DNA of 64,000 nt from Verticillium longisporum (taxonomy: Eukaryota; Ascomycota; Sordariomycetes; Glomerellales; Plectosphaerellaceae): positions 2,170,001 through 2,234,000 of the forward strand of contig JAETXT010000002.1 in assembly GCA_019188255.1 (NCBI GenBank), written 5' to 3'. Under the pieces are notes generated by a model, which was not told the origin of the DNA, ran no database searches, and saw only the letters and a program-made list of their open reading frames with translations. Numbering within the stretch: position 1 is the stretch's first letter; every line of letters starts with the position of its first letter. Shown piece after piece: positions 48,194 to 61,358 of this stretch. The position numbers were made by a program, and so were the translations under genes.

Positions 48194-48602
48194 TCATGCC
48201 ACCGCAGCTTCGGCATAAGGATTGTTGGGCTTCAATTGGCTCGCAAACTCCTCGACTTCAATCTTGACGATGTGTTCTCCAGGGACCACAACAAGCCCCA
48301 GATAGCGCGAGGTCATATCCATCTTCACGCTCTCCGCGTTCGCGCCCGCCGCTCGCGCTGCATCCCCTTGTTGCTGGAGTGTCGGCCGCCGGTATTCGTA
48401 GGTATGAGCAAGGACTACATTCTGGTCCTGCAGAAAAACGCTGTCAGCTCGAGTCAAAAGCACGGAGTATCGGCAATGGACAAACCGGATCGGTGCACTT
48501 GAATTGGCCAAGGAACATGCGCCCGTCAGTTGCGGCGACTCGAAGGTTCTTGTTGAGAAGCGAGGAGAGGAAGTCCCTCGCTGCCTCCTTGTCCATCTCC
48601 AT
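48194..48602 (-). CDS. NAA38: LSM-domain protein, NatC auxiliary subunit type (NAA38/LSMD1)
   Basis: Small Sm-fold protein resembling the third subunit of the NatC N-terminal acetyltransferase. Exons 48486-48602 and 48194-48427; intron 48428-48485 (GTTTGT...GCAG) joins FLGQFKCTDP to DQNVVLAHTYEYRRP. Seen: Sm1 motif NKNLRVAATDGRMFLGQFKC and Sm2 motif RYLGLVVVPGEHIVKIEVEE, separated by an Ala-rich insert with SVKMDMTSRYLGL. The start is uncertain: the first Met before the domain is at 48602 (EMDKEAARDFLSS); a longer open frame continues upstream to 48848, and the sequence just before 48602 (CGCCATCGCCAG) resembles an acceptor, so a 5' exon may exist. Other LSM families are possible, but the VVPGEHIVKIEV pattern fits NAA38 best. 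Confidence 0.68.
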
Positions 48603-49865
48603 GACGGGAACCTGGCGATGGCGCAAAGTTGTTTCAAGGGGAGCGAATGTTAGCTGGGTAGACTGATTGCCAGCATTCAGACGTTTGCCCCGGCTTGGGA
48701 GGTTGAGGCTCTGCTTGGTGCAGAGTGCCAAGATCTTCAGTGCATACAATTCACTGTAACGATACCTAGCAGCCAAGAGTTCAGAGTTCCCAGTGGAGGG
48801 GGTGGGGTAGGACAAGAGTGGGAGATTGGGACTGCAATTGCACCCCACTTAGGGTATGCAGCTGCCAGGAATCACTATATTAAAGATCTACGGGTCAACC
48901 CATTTTTATTATATACTACTTAGCTAATATATTAATACTTAAACCCCTATTACTTAAGTATAAATTTAATTAATTCCTATTTCTAGTAATTATAGTAGGG
49001 CCTCTAATTAGTTCCGCCCTAATCTCTTATTTAAGGAATCCTATTACTTATATATACTATTCGCTCTAAGAAGCGGGAAGTATACCTATTATAGTATTAC
49101 TAATTAATTAGATATACTATATTATACCCTCGAATACCCCTAATACTAGACGATTAAAGGTTAATAACGATATTATCTTCCCTATATACTTAACCTATTA
49201 CTAGAGAAGTATATTCCTTATTACCTTTCGACTCTAGGAGGAGCTTAAGGTAGAGGAATATTCTTTAATAGGAGTTTATTATAGGCTTTATATTAAAGAT
49301 ATTATTAAGCCTAGAGGCCCTATTAGACCTAGCTAATAGTATAGGCCTTAATTATTAATTATATATATAGGACTAACTCGATAGGTATAAGGAAGTACTC
49401 CTAATATTATAATAGCTATAACCTAGAATAGACTTAAATATAATAGTAGGATCGATTAGAAATTTATAATTAGAAGTAAGTACTCCTAAGTAATCGGGCT
49501 AATAGGGTATCCTATAGAATATCCTATAGGCTAAACCTTCCATTATAGCTAAGAGCTATTAATATCGATTACTTTAATACCTAGCTAAGTTATATTTACT
49601 TAGTTTATTAATTCCTAAGCTCTAAGACTAAGTTCTAGAGGATCTCCTACCTCTAAATTACCTATCTATTCTATATCTATACTTTTTTTATTAATTATTA
49701 TATTATAAATTAATTAAAGAGGTCCTAAGTTATTATATTTATAAGGCTAAGGTTAAGATTATAGTAATACTATTACTAGAGTACTATTATTATAGCCTTA
49801 TTTCCTTATATTAGTATCTTCTCCTAGGGTGCCTTCTATTATTAGTTATCTAGAATTAATTATTC

Positions 49866-50075
49866 CCTTTTATTAAGAAGCTATTCCCTTCTATTAAGGA
49901 TTAATTCCCTATTATTAAGAACCGACTCCTTCCTATTAAGAACTATTTCTTTATTATTAAGAATTAACTTTCTATTATTAGGAGACTATTCCCTTTTATT
50001 AAGGATTAATTCCTAATTATTAAGAAATAACTCCTTATTATTAGAAGATAGCTCCCCTCTATTAAGAATTAATCC
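49866..50075 (+). repeat. 21-bp minisatellite, ten units
   Basis: Ten tandem 21-bp units, each with a TATTAAG-like core, no length change between units (21 = 7 codons). In one plus-strand frame it reads as a heptapeptide repeat of the form LLLR-x-x-S (for example LLLRTDS), mostly open, interrupted by one stop. This suggests a coding origin, possibly the N-terminal part of an outer-element gag or its leader. Confidence 0.8.
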
Positions 50076-50380
50076 CTATCTATTTAGAGGCCCTTAATCC
50101 TCTAAGGTTTACTAGATACTCGAAACCTAACCTATTATAATAACTAATCCCTAGTATATCCCCTAGTCCTCTAATTATAATAGGATTATTTATATTTATT
50201 AATTATAGTATATTTAATAGTAAGTAATTAGTAATTAGATAAATTAGCCGATTAAGGTATAAGTTTAATTATATAGAATAGATACCCTTTAATCCTTAAT
50301 AATACCTTTCTATAATAGACTAATTCTATAATAGACTTATAGCTATATTTCTAGATTCCTATATTATAGTATAGAACGCC

Positions 50381-50880
50381 CTAGACTACCTAAGCCCTAG
50401 ACTAGTAGAAGCCCTCCTCGTAGAGACCTTATTAAAGGAACGATTCCTAGCTATTATAGCTAAGATAGTCGATAATGAATTTATAGTCTTAGAGCAATAT
50501 CTAGGAGAGGCCCTTAATAGATACTACCTTAGAGCTTAGGCTTTTTTAAGATATACTAGAGGCTATAACTCGGGAGACCCTAGATCTATACCTCTATTAA
50601 TTCTAGAATGCAATTACTTAGCCTAGGTTATATATTAGTTTATATAGGGAATATAGGACCTAGAGCTCCGCTAAGAGTTAGTCGAGAAGTTAGCTATATA
50701 AGTAGAGGGTCTACGGGATATATATATACTTATTAGATATACTAGATAGACTATCGAGGATCGGAAACTAGTTATAAAGGCCTAGGCTAAGTAGACTAAG
50801 ATTAACCTTATTAAATAAATAGTATAGGTATAGTAAGGTAAGAGTATAGAATAAGCTTTAGCTAAATTCTATAGACTCCT
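50381..50880 (+). pseudogene. gypsy-type gag-like remnant (plus strand)
   Basis: Frame starting about 50381 stays open for some 50 codons and remains readable after TAG stops at Trp/Gln positions. It reads as a helical capsid-like domain, with EALLVETLLKERFLAIIAK, LEQYLGEALNRYYLRA and FLRYTRGYNSGDPRS segments, consistent with the gag of fungal Ty3/gypsy elements. The element would continue right of 61.65 kb after the copia insertion. Assignment is by style rather than by alignment. Confidence 0.55.
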
Positions 50881-51654
50881 ATTACTAGATAACTAGTAAG
50901 ATAATAATATATCCCCCTTAATAATAGCTATATTTACTAGAGTTACTTACTTTATTCCTTAATAGATCTAGACGCTTTAGAAGTAAGTACCTATATAATA
51001 CTAGCCTATTAACCTTACTTAGGCTATAGTATCTATAGTCCTATAGCCTTAGAGCTTTACTTAGCAGCTAGCCCTCCTAGTACCCGCTATAGCATTATAT
51101 AGCTTAATAGGAGGTTATTAAGGAATTAAACTAGCTACTTAGGTATATTAGATCCTACTTACTTTATACTATAGACTATAATAGTCTAGACTATAAGGGT
51201 CGTTTACTCCTAAGCTACTAGCGTAATAGCATTAATAGTAATTACTATAGCGTCCTCTAATATAAGCTTAATTAGTCCTATAATAGTAATAAAGCTAGGA
51301 TAGCTATTAGTCTCTATTATAATTAATTAACCTATTTATTAATAGAGTATAATCGTTAATTAAAGCCGATAGTAGGGTAAGAGTAGTATACTATAGTTAG
51401 GGATATACCCCTCCTATAGGGAAGTATAACCCTATAGCTCTACGATTATAATAGTAAGAGGTTAATATCCTATATTAAAAGGGTATTAAGGCCCGAAGTA
51501 CTATATCTAATATAGCCTTTATAAATATAGATCTAACCCTAGAGGATAATATACCCTATATAATATAATTAATAGAAATAGGAACCATCCTAGAGGCTAA
51601 ATTATCTAGCTCTAGAGATAATAACCTAACCTAACTATAGGATACTACTACTAT

Positions 51655-51935
51655 TATTAAGAGGGCTTTACTACTTATATAAACCCTAATTCATTACTTT
51701 AGCTATGCCTAAGAGCTCTAAATCGGTAGGGTAGGTAATATAAGGGTTATAATTATTAATAATTCTATCTCTCTAAATTACCGCTACCTACGTAAATTAG
51801 ATATACCTATCTAATTCACCGATTATATAAGCTATAAATTACGTACTCCTAAGAGCTATGAATCCTAGCCCTAGTAATCGGTGAATCCTATATAGTAATT
51901 ACCGACCTAGGTAATCCCCTAATATTAGTTTAATA
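51655..51935 (-). repeat. copia LTR copy 1 (3' LTR)
   Basis: 281 bp, homologous along its length to the two other LTRs. Ends TATTAA...TTAATA, an inverted repeat that fits TG...CA ends after C-to-T change. It lacks 8 bp present in the other two copies. Left flank ACTAT. Confidence 0.88.
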
Positions 51936-52720
51936 TTAGCTATCTTTTCTTTATAGATAGGATTGCCTAAGGGACTAATATCGGGCTCTATTACCTATAT
52001 TAATAGCTATTCTAATATAGTTATAATCCTCTAGTCTCTAGCGTATTAGATCTACTATCCTAATCTATAAAATAAATAAATAAATAAGTAAATAAATAAT
52101 AATAGGAGAATAATAGATAGAATAAGGAAAAATATAGTTTAATATTATTATTCCCGTAAACGCTAAATCCCTAATCCCTAGTACTATAGATTAATTAAAC
52201 TAGCCGCTAAATAGCTCTTTAAGGAAATGAATTAAATTATAGTTAAATAATAGGAATAGGCTTTTAAACCCTTTAATAAAGGAAATAAATAGTAATTAAA
52301 TAATATAATAGCTAATTAAATAGCGCTTTTATAATAGCTAGATATAGGCTCCTAAAGTCTCTAAATCGCTAATATATTAATAGAGGGTAGAAGAATAATT
52401 ATTATTACCCTTTTTATTAGCTTTTTTAATAGGAATAATAGAATTAAACCGCCTTTAATAGGAATAATAGAGTTAAATTACCTAAATAGGATTAATAGAT
52501 CCTATTAAGTTAGTTTAGTAAATACTATATTCTATAGATCTATATATCTAATTAATAAATTATAATAATTCTATTCCTTTTACCTTCCCTCTTCCTTATA
52601 ACGATTCTTCATTTTTAAGATTAGCTAGCCTAATCTACTATTTTAGAGCTCTAACGATTACTAAATCCCTATTTTTATTATTCTCTCTCTCTCTCTTTTT
52701 CTCTTATCCTGGCCTCGATA

Positions 52721-53430
52721 ATGCCGCTTAAGCGTAAAGCCCCTATACCTATTGCCCCTCCTACTAAGAGAGTAGCGAAGTATAAGAACCTAATTAGCAT
52801 TAATTATAGGAGCTACTAATCTAGGATATAGTATATATATATAGTAATATTCGTAAGGTCCTTTATTTAGGGTATTTAAAGTCTTATCTTATTAATAAAT
52901 AAACTAAAACTAATACTAATAGCGTATACTATGATTTAGAGCTTAAGGGTTCCCGTTACTATAAATATACTTCTAGGTATTCTTATAAATTAATATAAGC
53001 TTCCGCGATCTCTATTTTCTAATATCTATAGCTTTAACGATTATTATCTATAATCTAATTAAAGTATTTAAGCCTACTATAAAGTTTTTAGCTATTTAGG
53101 ATAAGAATAATAAATTAATAAGCTCTCTTCTCTATTATTTCCCTAATTATCTAATTATATAATTAGTTAATAGGGGATATAGGATATAGAGAAGTAATAT
53201 ATTATTATTAAAGGTATATTAATAATCGTTAAGGAGGAGGAGGCGAAGGGGGGTAACGACCCTAATAAGGACTTCGATAATCTTTATAATACTAACTATA
53301 AAGCGGCTAAACGGGCTATAGCTCTATAGCTCTTTAATTACTTCTAGTAGGACTCGCTAAAGTAATTAAACTTCGATTCTTCGGATTCCGAGGCCTAGTC
53401 CGCTTTATAGAGTAATTACTTTACTATTTT
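52721..53430 (+). pseudogene. antisense extra ORF remnant inside the copia element
   Basis: Plus-strand remnant facing the end of pol, between the RNase H region and the 3' LTR. ATG at 52721 follows a CT-rich stretch (52685-52705, TCTCTC). It starts MPLKRKAP and is Lys/Pro-rich, stays open for 32 codons, then continues with TAG/TAA at Gln/Trp positions and one frame slip at a TA run (about 52840). Downstream pieces read ELKGSRYYKYTSRYSYKLI and EEEAKGGNDPNKDFDNLYNT, again open apart from RIP-type stops. I do not recognise a family. Confidence 0.55.
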
Positions 53431-53639
53431 ACTAATTACGGAGTTATCGTTTTTACTTCTAAGGTACTCGTTTTTAGGCTTTACTATATTTTTATTAATA
53501 TTAATTACTTTTACCCCTTAATTATTCTTTTCTTAACGTTTAATCTATCTTTTAATCCTAATTATAACTTCGTTAAAGCTTATTAATACTTCTAGTACTT
53601 AGTTTAGCGCTCCCTTAATTATTAAATCTATAGGGTTAT

Positions 53640-54200
53640 CGCTTCTAGCGATCTAATAAATTTCGTCGACTTCGTATTCTTTATAGCTTTACTATAATAC
53701 TATAAGATCTATTATTAAGTATTTCTCTACTATTACGTTTAATTAAACTAAATATTAATAGAATAAGTAGCTATCGGTATAGATAACTATCTATAGGAGT
53801 AGTAGTTCTAAGCGTTTATAGATCTCTTAGAGTATCTATTTAAGGATATAAGCTATATCGAAGCCGCTAACTATCTTATAGATCTCGCTAACTAGAATTA
53901 AACGTATAACCCATTTATACTTAATAGATTATTAATAGAGGATATTACTATATACTATAAAGGCGTTCTCCTAATTATAGGAACGTTTATTATTAAGGAG
54001 TATAATAAATCCGATCTATAAACTTAGGTCCTTATTATTAGCGAAAGAGCTATTAATAAATATATAAAGTTAGGCTATTAAGAGATCTAAGTATATATAA
54101 TTTAGGCTATAGCCTATATTAGCGATCTACTATTATATATATTTATTAAGCTATTTAAAGTCATCCTCCTATAAGTTCTTAGCTTAGGCTATAATAGAGA
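53640..54200 (-). pseudogene. copia RNase H remnant
   Basis: On the minus strand the frame reads with stops as INSSFANNKDLSL-IGFIIL, KYKWVIRLILVSEIYKIV and YTDSYLF motifs, matching the order of a copia RNase H (first acidic Asp region, SEIYA-like and TDS). The polyprotein appears to end at about 53500. Confidence 0.75.
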
Positions 54201-54559
54201 AATCGAAAGCTATTTCTAGTTAATAGGTTAAAGTAATATAAGCATTACGAGCTCTCTAGGCAATATATTCCTACTCTAAGCTCGCTATCCCTAAGGTTAC
54301 TAGCTCTAAGCGATTATTTTAGCCTTTCTATTAAATCATAAGATCTTTAATTCTAACTTTAATAATATAGTTATTAAAGATACTATTAGATCCTATATTA
54401 AGGACGGAAATAGGCTTTACTTAGAAGCTAGCGCTTTTAAGCTCTATTTATTCCTTTTATATAAATATAGGCTCTCTAAGGTTAAGGGTATCGTTAATCT
54501 ATATTCCGATTAATCTAAAGCTCTCTCTAACTCTAGTTAGAAGTAAATATAGATCGTAG

Positions 54560-54990
54560 CCTATTAGAATAGCGTTTAAGCGCTCTCTATAATAGCGCTA
54601 ATAAGTTATAAATTAATAGAGACCTAATTCTACGATATTATAGAGCGGCTTTATAAAATAGAAGACGATTCTATTAAAATATCTATACTATAGCTCCTTA
54701 GGAATATATAGGAGAACGTTATATAATAGATCTATAGCGCTCTAAGTATAAGCTTAATTAATATTATAGAATATTAATTAATAGCTATATTATTATAGTA
54801 TTAAGGTAATCGCTAGGATTAATCGTTAATTATAGCGTATAATCGTAAGCGATTACGTTAATAGGGTTATCTTCTCTTAATTATTATATCCCTAAATTAT
54901 TAATTTTAATTTCTTATATAGAGCTTAAAGGAGGCCTTTTACCTCTCTTATAAGCTAGTATCTAAAGATCTTAATATTAGGAAACGTAGA
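54560..54990 (-). pseudogene. copia reverse transcriptase remnant
   Basis: Minus-strand frame with stops reads RLILAITL, INQAYTQSA-like and FYFIKPLYNI-ELGLY, the order of the fingers/palm part of copia-type reverse transcriptase (D-x-x-x-AF/AY and KPLYG-x-x-E-A-G). The YVDD motif was not located by eye. Confidence 0.75.
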
Positions 54991-55324
54991 TCTCCTAATT
55001 AATACGATTACTCTAGCTATTAGGAATAAATCGATTTCCTCCTAATCGGACTATTTAAATAGCTTCCTAGAAATCGTTATTCTACCTTTATTATATAATT
55101 AAATAGCTAAATCGTACCCCTACTATTCCCTTTTAATAATAAATTAGCGCTTAATCTATAAAGTCCTAGTTATATTACTCTTACGATCCGTAAAAGCCGC
55201 TTATAATAGATTTATAGTATTTATTAACTTCCTAGGTCTCCTACGTCGTCGTAATAGAATTAGCTCTAAGTACTTAAATAATTCTAGGGTCTTTAGAGTT
55301 CGAATTACTATTATCTCCCTAGCC

Positions 55325-55690
55325 TATTAATCTAGCGATCTATTATATAGCTTAACGTATATTCCTCTAAACTCTATTAAGCTATTAACTATTTCGACTA
55401 TAACTACTATATTAGAAACCGATATAACCTTATAAGGACCGGTCTATTTCTCCCGCTCTCGGAATATAAGAACGTCGCTTCCTAGCTCTAGCGATCTTAA
55501 TAGTAATTACTTAGTATCTAGTCTATTATAAGTATTAAGAGCATTATTAACCTTCCGCTTAGCGATTATTCGCCGAAGCTCCGCTATTACTTTATTAATT
55601 ACTTTAGTATATTATGCCTAGGTTATAATAAGCGCTAAGTTAATAGTAATCCTAGGCATCGCCCTAAATATAAGTAATATAAGTACTAAT
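55325..55690 (-). pseudogene. copia integrase C-terminal remnant
   Basis: Minus-strand reading gives VINKVIAELRRIIAKRKVNN-ALNT, LELGSDVLIFRERE followed by TGPYKVISV and EFRGIYVKLYNR, typical of the C-terminal end of fungal copia-type integrase just before reverse transcriptase. Confidence 0.72.
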
Positions 55691-58600
55691 CTATTAGGCC
55701 TAGTAGTATCGTTTACTACCTTTATAGCTCCTTAAAATAGCGATTCTAAGCTTATATTACGAGATTCTACTTTTAAGATCTTATATACTCTATATATTAG
55801 CTTATAGTAGCTCTTAACCTTACCGATTAACTAATAGGCCTCTATAGGGATCTAATAATAAATTATACTTAGGAGGCGTACCTCTACCCTAAACTCTATA
55901 GAAGTAAAGTTCGTTCTAGTATTAATAGTTACGACGTCTAGAGGCCTAAAGTATATATTTAATTAATACCTTTTAAGAGCTTCCTATATTATATAAGCTA
56001 TAAAATTAGGAATAAAAGTTATAGACTAGAATCCTATACTTATATCGATTATATAAAGAACGGGCTTTCTATCTAAATATATAATATCGATTAAAATCTT
56101 ATAATTAAAGTCGATATCTAACCTTAGGGTAAACTTAAAGTATTATAGAGATTTCCCTTTAATTTAATAATAATAGTAGAAGCGGTTTATTAGCTCTAGA
56201 ACGTCCCGATTTACTTCCTAGTCTACTTTCTAGAATAGGTTTTATAGTTTCTCTATAGATAAATAACCGAACTACTTATAAATATATTAGAGCTCTATTT
56301 CTATTAGAAACGCTACTCTATTACTCTCTATCCCTATTATATATATAATACTAGAGCTAATATAGGTCTTCGTATCTAGGAAGAACTATAAATAGCTCTA
56401 TTTACGAAAAATAGGCGTATACTCCTAGATCTCCTTAATATACTTTACTAGCTTATTATATATATTATCTAAATAGATTCCGAGATTGTCTATATCTTTA
56501 ATATAAAGTAGGAATAGGGTATCTATTAAGACGATATAGAATATAATTCTCCTAATTAATATTAGAATAGTAATCTCCTTTATTATAGAAATAGGATTTC
56601 CTATTCTAAATCTTATTCTAGCCCTTATTCCTTATTTATTAATTATTAGGCTTAATATTAGGGCTATTAAGGCCTTTATTTATAAAGCTCCTATTATAGA
56701 AACTAATATTATATTTATATTAAGGATAATACTATATTATATAGAAGTATTATTAATCTAATATTAAATAAAGAGCTATTCTATTAGAGCTATTATTTTA
56801 GCTTTTAGACTACTCCCCCTAATTCTATATTAGAATAATTTATTTATTAGGAAGTATATAATATAAGTATTTATTAATTCGCTCTTAGGATTAGACTTAA
56901 AAGTATTATCTACTCCTAGCTTATTAGAAGTAGGATTATCTAATTCTAAGCTCTTAATAGGTTCTATTATTATTAAAAACTAATAATATCCTTTCTATTA
57001 ATCCTTATACGCTTCCTATATCTATTTCTACTACTCTTTTAAACGTTATTACTCCTCGGGAGAGTACTTCGTCGATCTATAGTCTAGTTTAGAGTATATC
57101 TAATATTTACGAATTCTAGATAGCTAACGATTATTAGTTCTATATACTAACTACTCTCTATAATCTCCCCTTCTACTAGCCTAGCGATATCTACTCCTAT
57201 AATATCTATTAATATAGAAGTACCTAAGCATTCTAATATTCTCCTCTACCTTTAATATACTCTTAAGCTATATAGATAGCGTATTAAAAGATCGCTCTAG
57301 CTTTATTAATATAATCTTTAGCTCTAGGATGCCTTAAACTGCTCTTAGAGTATTTATATAAAGATAAATCTCTTTTTTAAATATATAACTAAGTACTCTC
57401 TAATACTACTAAAGCCTATTTAGAGGGATCTAGAGAACTTCTATTTATAGCTTTCCTATATTATTAGCTTCTATTATTATAGAATAGAACGTTATCGAGC
57501 TCTAATCTATATAATACTATATTCTATTAATCTCTAAATCGAATTATTATTTAATTATTAAATATATTTAATAGAATCCTATACTCTAGTTTATATATTC
57601 TAGGAAGAAAGTTTATATATACTTTAAAAGTATATTTAGGAAGAGTATATAGAGCTATATATAATAGATTTATAATAGTTTATAAACGTCTATAAAGATA
57701 TATATTTTATTATTAAAGATATTATATATCTCCTTAGAATAATTGCTCTCCTTATTCTAGAACGATACGAATTACTTAATTATAGCTCTATCGATTAATA
57801 AATTCATTAATTTATATAATAATAGAATATAATACTAAGCTAATAGGTTCTAAATAATATTTAGGGGTAAAGTCTTATTTCTTTATAATTAAAGTATAAT
57901 CTCTTATTAGCTAGATTACTTACTTTATTAATTAGATAACCTTAGAATTAAGGGCTATCGGGGATCTATCCTCCCTATTTATAGTTTTTGGATTTAGGAT
58001 AGCTAGGTATTCCCCGTAGATTATTACTTATCGTCCTACTAATCTCGCTATTCCTCTACTCTTTAGAGTACTAAATCCCAGTTAATAATAATCGACTCTA
58101 TTATATTAAGTATCTCTTCCTATAAAAGTATTAAGATTAGTCTCTTTAACGTCTTAGCGTTTACTATTCCTAGAAGAGGGATCCTATACTCTACTAGATA
58201 TACCTTTAATACTTAAATAATCGTTATATTATAGAAGTTAAAGTCCTCTTTAGTCTAGCCCTAGAAGTCTTCGATAAATGCTTCTAGGAAATAAACTCCC
58301 TTTATAATCCTATATACGCTTATTACTTTAAAGATCTAAGCGCTCTTAAGATCTATAGATACTAAATCTAATAATCTAGAGAACTATAATTCTACTCTAT
58401 TAACGATAAAGTTAATATTAAGACCCTTCCTAACCTTCTATATTAAGTATAATATATTAAGTTCTTTAGAATATTATCGAACTCCTATTATATCTTTTTA
58501 GCGCTCTCTAGCTCTATTACGGAGCTATTATTATAATCCGAGGAGCTTATTATTATTAATTTTATTAAAGCTCTATTATAGCTAATTAACTATTCTATAG

Positions 58601-58893
58601 AGCTTCGTTTATCGGGTTTAATAATTAATAATATAGCTTAGGTAGTAATCTTAGGCGTAGGAGTCCTAAGGTACTCGAAGTAGATAGTGCTCCTATAGAT
58701 TATATAATAGGGGATTTCCCTACTACTAAGCTCTTATAAGAGTCTTAAAGTACTTAAAGTAAACGGTGCTCTTATAATTACTTATAAAGTATAATCGATA
58801 AGCTTATATATAGCGAATTTGCTATCCGTAGGATCGATCCTAACTTCTCTAGTTCTAGCTATTCTATATTATATTAAATATAATATTAATTAG

Positions 58894-59182
58894 TATTAAG
58901 AGGGCTTTACTACTTATATAAACCCTAATTTATTACTTTAGTTATACCTAAGAGCTCTAAATCGGTAGGGTAGGTAATATAAGGGTTATAATTATTAATA
59001 ATTCTATTTCTCTAAATTACTACTATTTACGTAAATTAGATATACCTATCTAATTTACCGATTACGTAAGCTATAAATTATATACTCCTAAGAGCTATAA
59101 ATCCTAGCTTTAGTAATTACTATATTAGTAAATCCTATATAGTAATTACCGACCTAAGTAATCCCCTAATATTAGTTTAATA
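58894..59182 (-). repeat. copia LTR copy 2 (internal)
   Basis: 289 bp, nearly collinear with copy 3 with transition differences. It is flanked by ATTAG on both sides, but each is the edge of a duplicated 2.17-kb internal segment, so this is best explained as part of a tandem duplication. Confidence 0.88.
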
Positions 59183-61358
59183 ATTAGGGATAATATTATA
59201 TTATATAGAAGTACTATTAATCTAATATTAAATAAAGAGCTATTCTATTAGAGCTATTATTTTAGCCTTTAGACTATTCCCTTTAATTCTATATTAGAAT
59301 AACTTATTTATTAAGAAGTATATAATATAAGTATTTATTAATTTACTTTTAGAATTAGATTTAAAGGTATTATCTACTCTTAGTTTATTAGAAGTAGGAT
59401 TATCTAATTCCGAGCTCTTAGTAGGTTCTATTACTATTAAAAATTAATAGTATCCTTTCTATTAATCCCTATATATTTCCTATATATATTTCTATTATTC
59501 TTTCGAACGTTATTACTCTTTAGGAGAGTACTTCGTCGATCTATAATCTAGTTTAGAATATATGTAGTATTTATAAATTCTAGATAATTAACGATTATTA
59601 ATTCTATATACTAATTACTCTCTACGATCTCCCTTTCTATTAGCTTAGCGATATCCGCTCCTATAACATCTATTAATATAGAAGTACTTAGGTATTCTAA
59701 TATTCTCTTCTACCTTTAATATACTCTTAAGCTATATAGATAATATATTAAAAGATCGCTTTAGCTTTATTAATATAATCTTTAGCTTTAGGACGCTTTA
59801 AACTACCTTTAAAGTATTTATATAGAGATAAGTCTCTTCCTTAAATATATAGCTAAGTATTCTCTAATATTATTAAAACTTATTTAGAAGGATCTAGAGA
59901 ACTTCTATTTATAGCTTTCCTATATTATTAGCTTCTATTATTATAGAATAGAACGTTATTAAGCTCTAGTCTATATAATACTATATTCTATTAATCTCTA
60001 AATTAAATTATTATTTAATCGCTAAGTATATTTAATAGAGTCCTATATTCTAGTTTATATATTCTAGGAAGAAAGTTTATATATACTTTAAAAGTATATT
60101 CGGGAAGAGTATATAGAGCTATATATAGTGGATTTATAATAGTTCGTAAATATCTATAAAGATATATATTTTATTATTAAGGATATTATATATCTCCTTA
60201 GAGTAATTATTCTCTTTATTCTAGAGTAATATAAATTACTTAATTATAGCTCTATCGATTAATAAATTTACCGATTTATATAGTAGTAGAATATAGTATT
60301 AAGCTAATAAATTCTAAGTAATATTTAGGGGTAAGGTCTTATTTCTTTACGATTAAAGTATAATCTCTTATTAATTAGATTACTTATTCTATTAATTAAA
60401 TAACCTTAGAACTAGGGGCTATTAGGGATCTATCCTCCCTATTTATAGTTTTCGGATTTAGGATAATTAAGCATTCCTTATAGATTATTACTCGTTATCC
60501 TATTAATCTCGCTATTCCTTTACTCTTTAGAATATTAAATCCTAGTTAATAATAATCGACTCTATTATATTAAGTATCTCTTCCTATAAAAGTATTAGGA
60601 TTAGTCTCTTCGATATTTTAGTATTTATTATTCTTAGAAGAGGGATCCCGTATTCTATTAGATATACCTTTAATGCTTAAATAATTATTATATTATAGGA
60701 GTTAAAGTCCTTTTTAGTCTAGCCCTAGAAGTCTTCGATAAACGCTTCTAAGAAGTAAACTCCCTTTATAGTCCTATATATACTTATTACTTTAAGGATC
60801 TAAGCGCTCTTAAGATCTATAGATACTAAATCTAATAATCTAGGGAACCGTAATTCTATTCTATTAACGATAAAGTTAATATCGAGACCCTTCCTAACTT
60901 TCTATATTAAACGTAATATACTAAGTTCTTCTAGAATACTATTAAACTCCTATTATATCTTTTTAGCGCTCTCTAGCTCTATTATAGAGCTATTATTATA
61001 ATCCGAGGAGCTTATTATCGCTAATTTTATTAAAGCTCTATTATAGTTAATTAACTATTCTATAGAGCTTCGTTTATCAGGTTTAGTAGTTAATAATATA
61101 GCCTAGGTAATAATCTTAGGCGTAGGAGTCCTAAAGTATTCGAAGTAGATAGTACTCCTATAGATTACGTAATAGGGGATTTCCCTACTACTAAGCTCTT
61201 ATAAGAGTCCTAAAGTACTTAAAGTAAATAGTACTTTTACGATTACTTATAAAGTATAATCGATAAGCTTATATATAGCGAATTTATTATCTATAGGATC
61301 GATCCTAACTTCTCTAGCTCTAGCTATTCTATATTATATTAAACGTAATATTAATTAA

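Noticed and set aside
58889..59187. LTR copy 2 as a solo LTR insertion with ATTAG target duplication
   Set aside because: Both ATTAG copies are edges of homologous 2.17-kb segments, so the tandem duplication explains them without a separate insertion.
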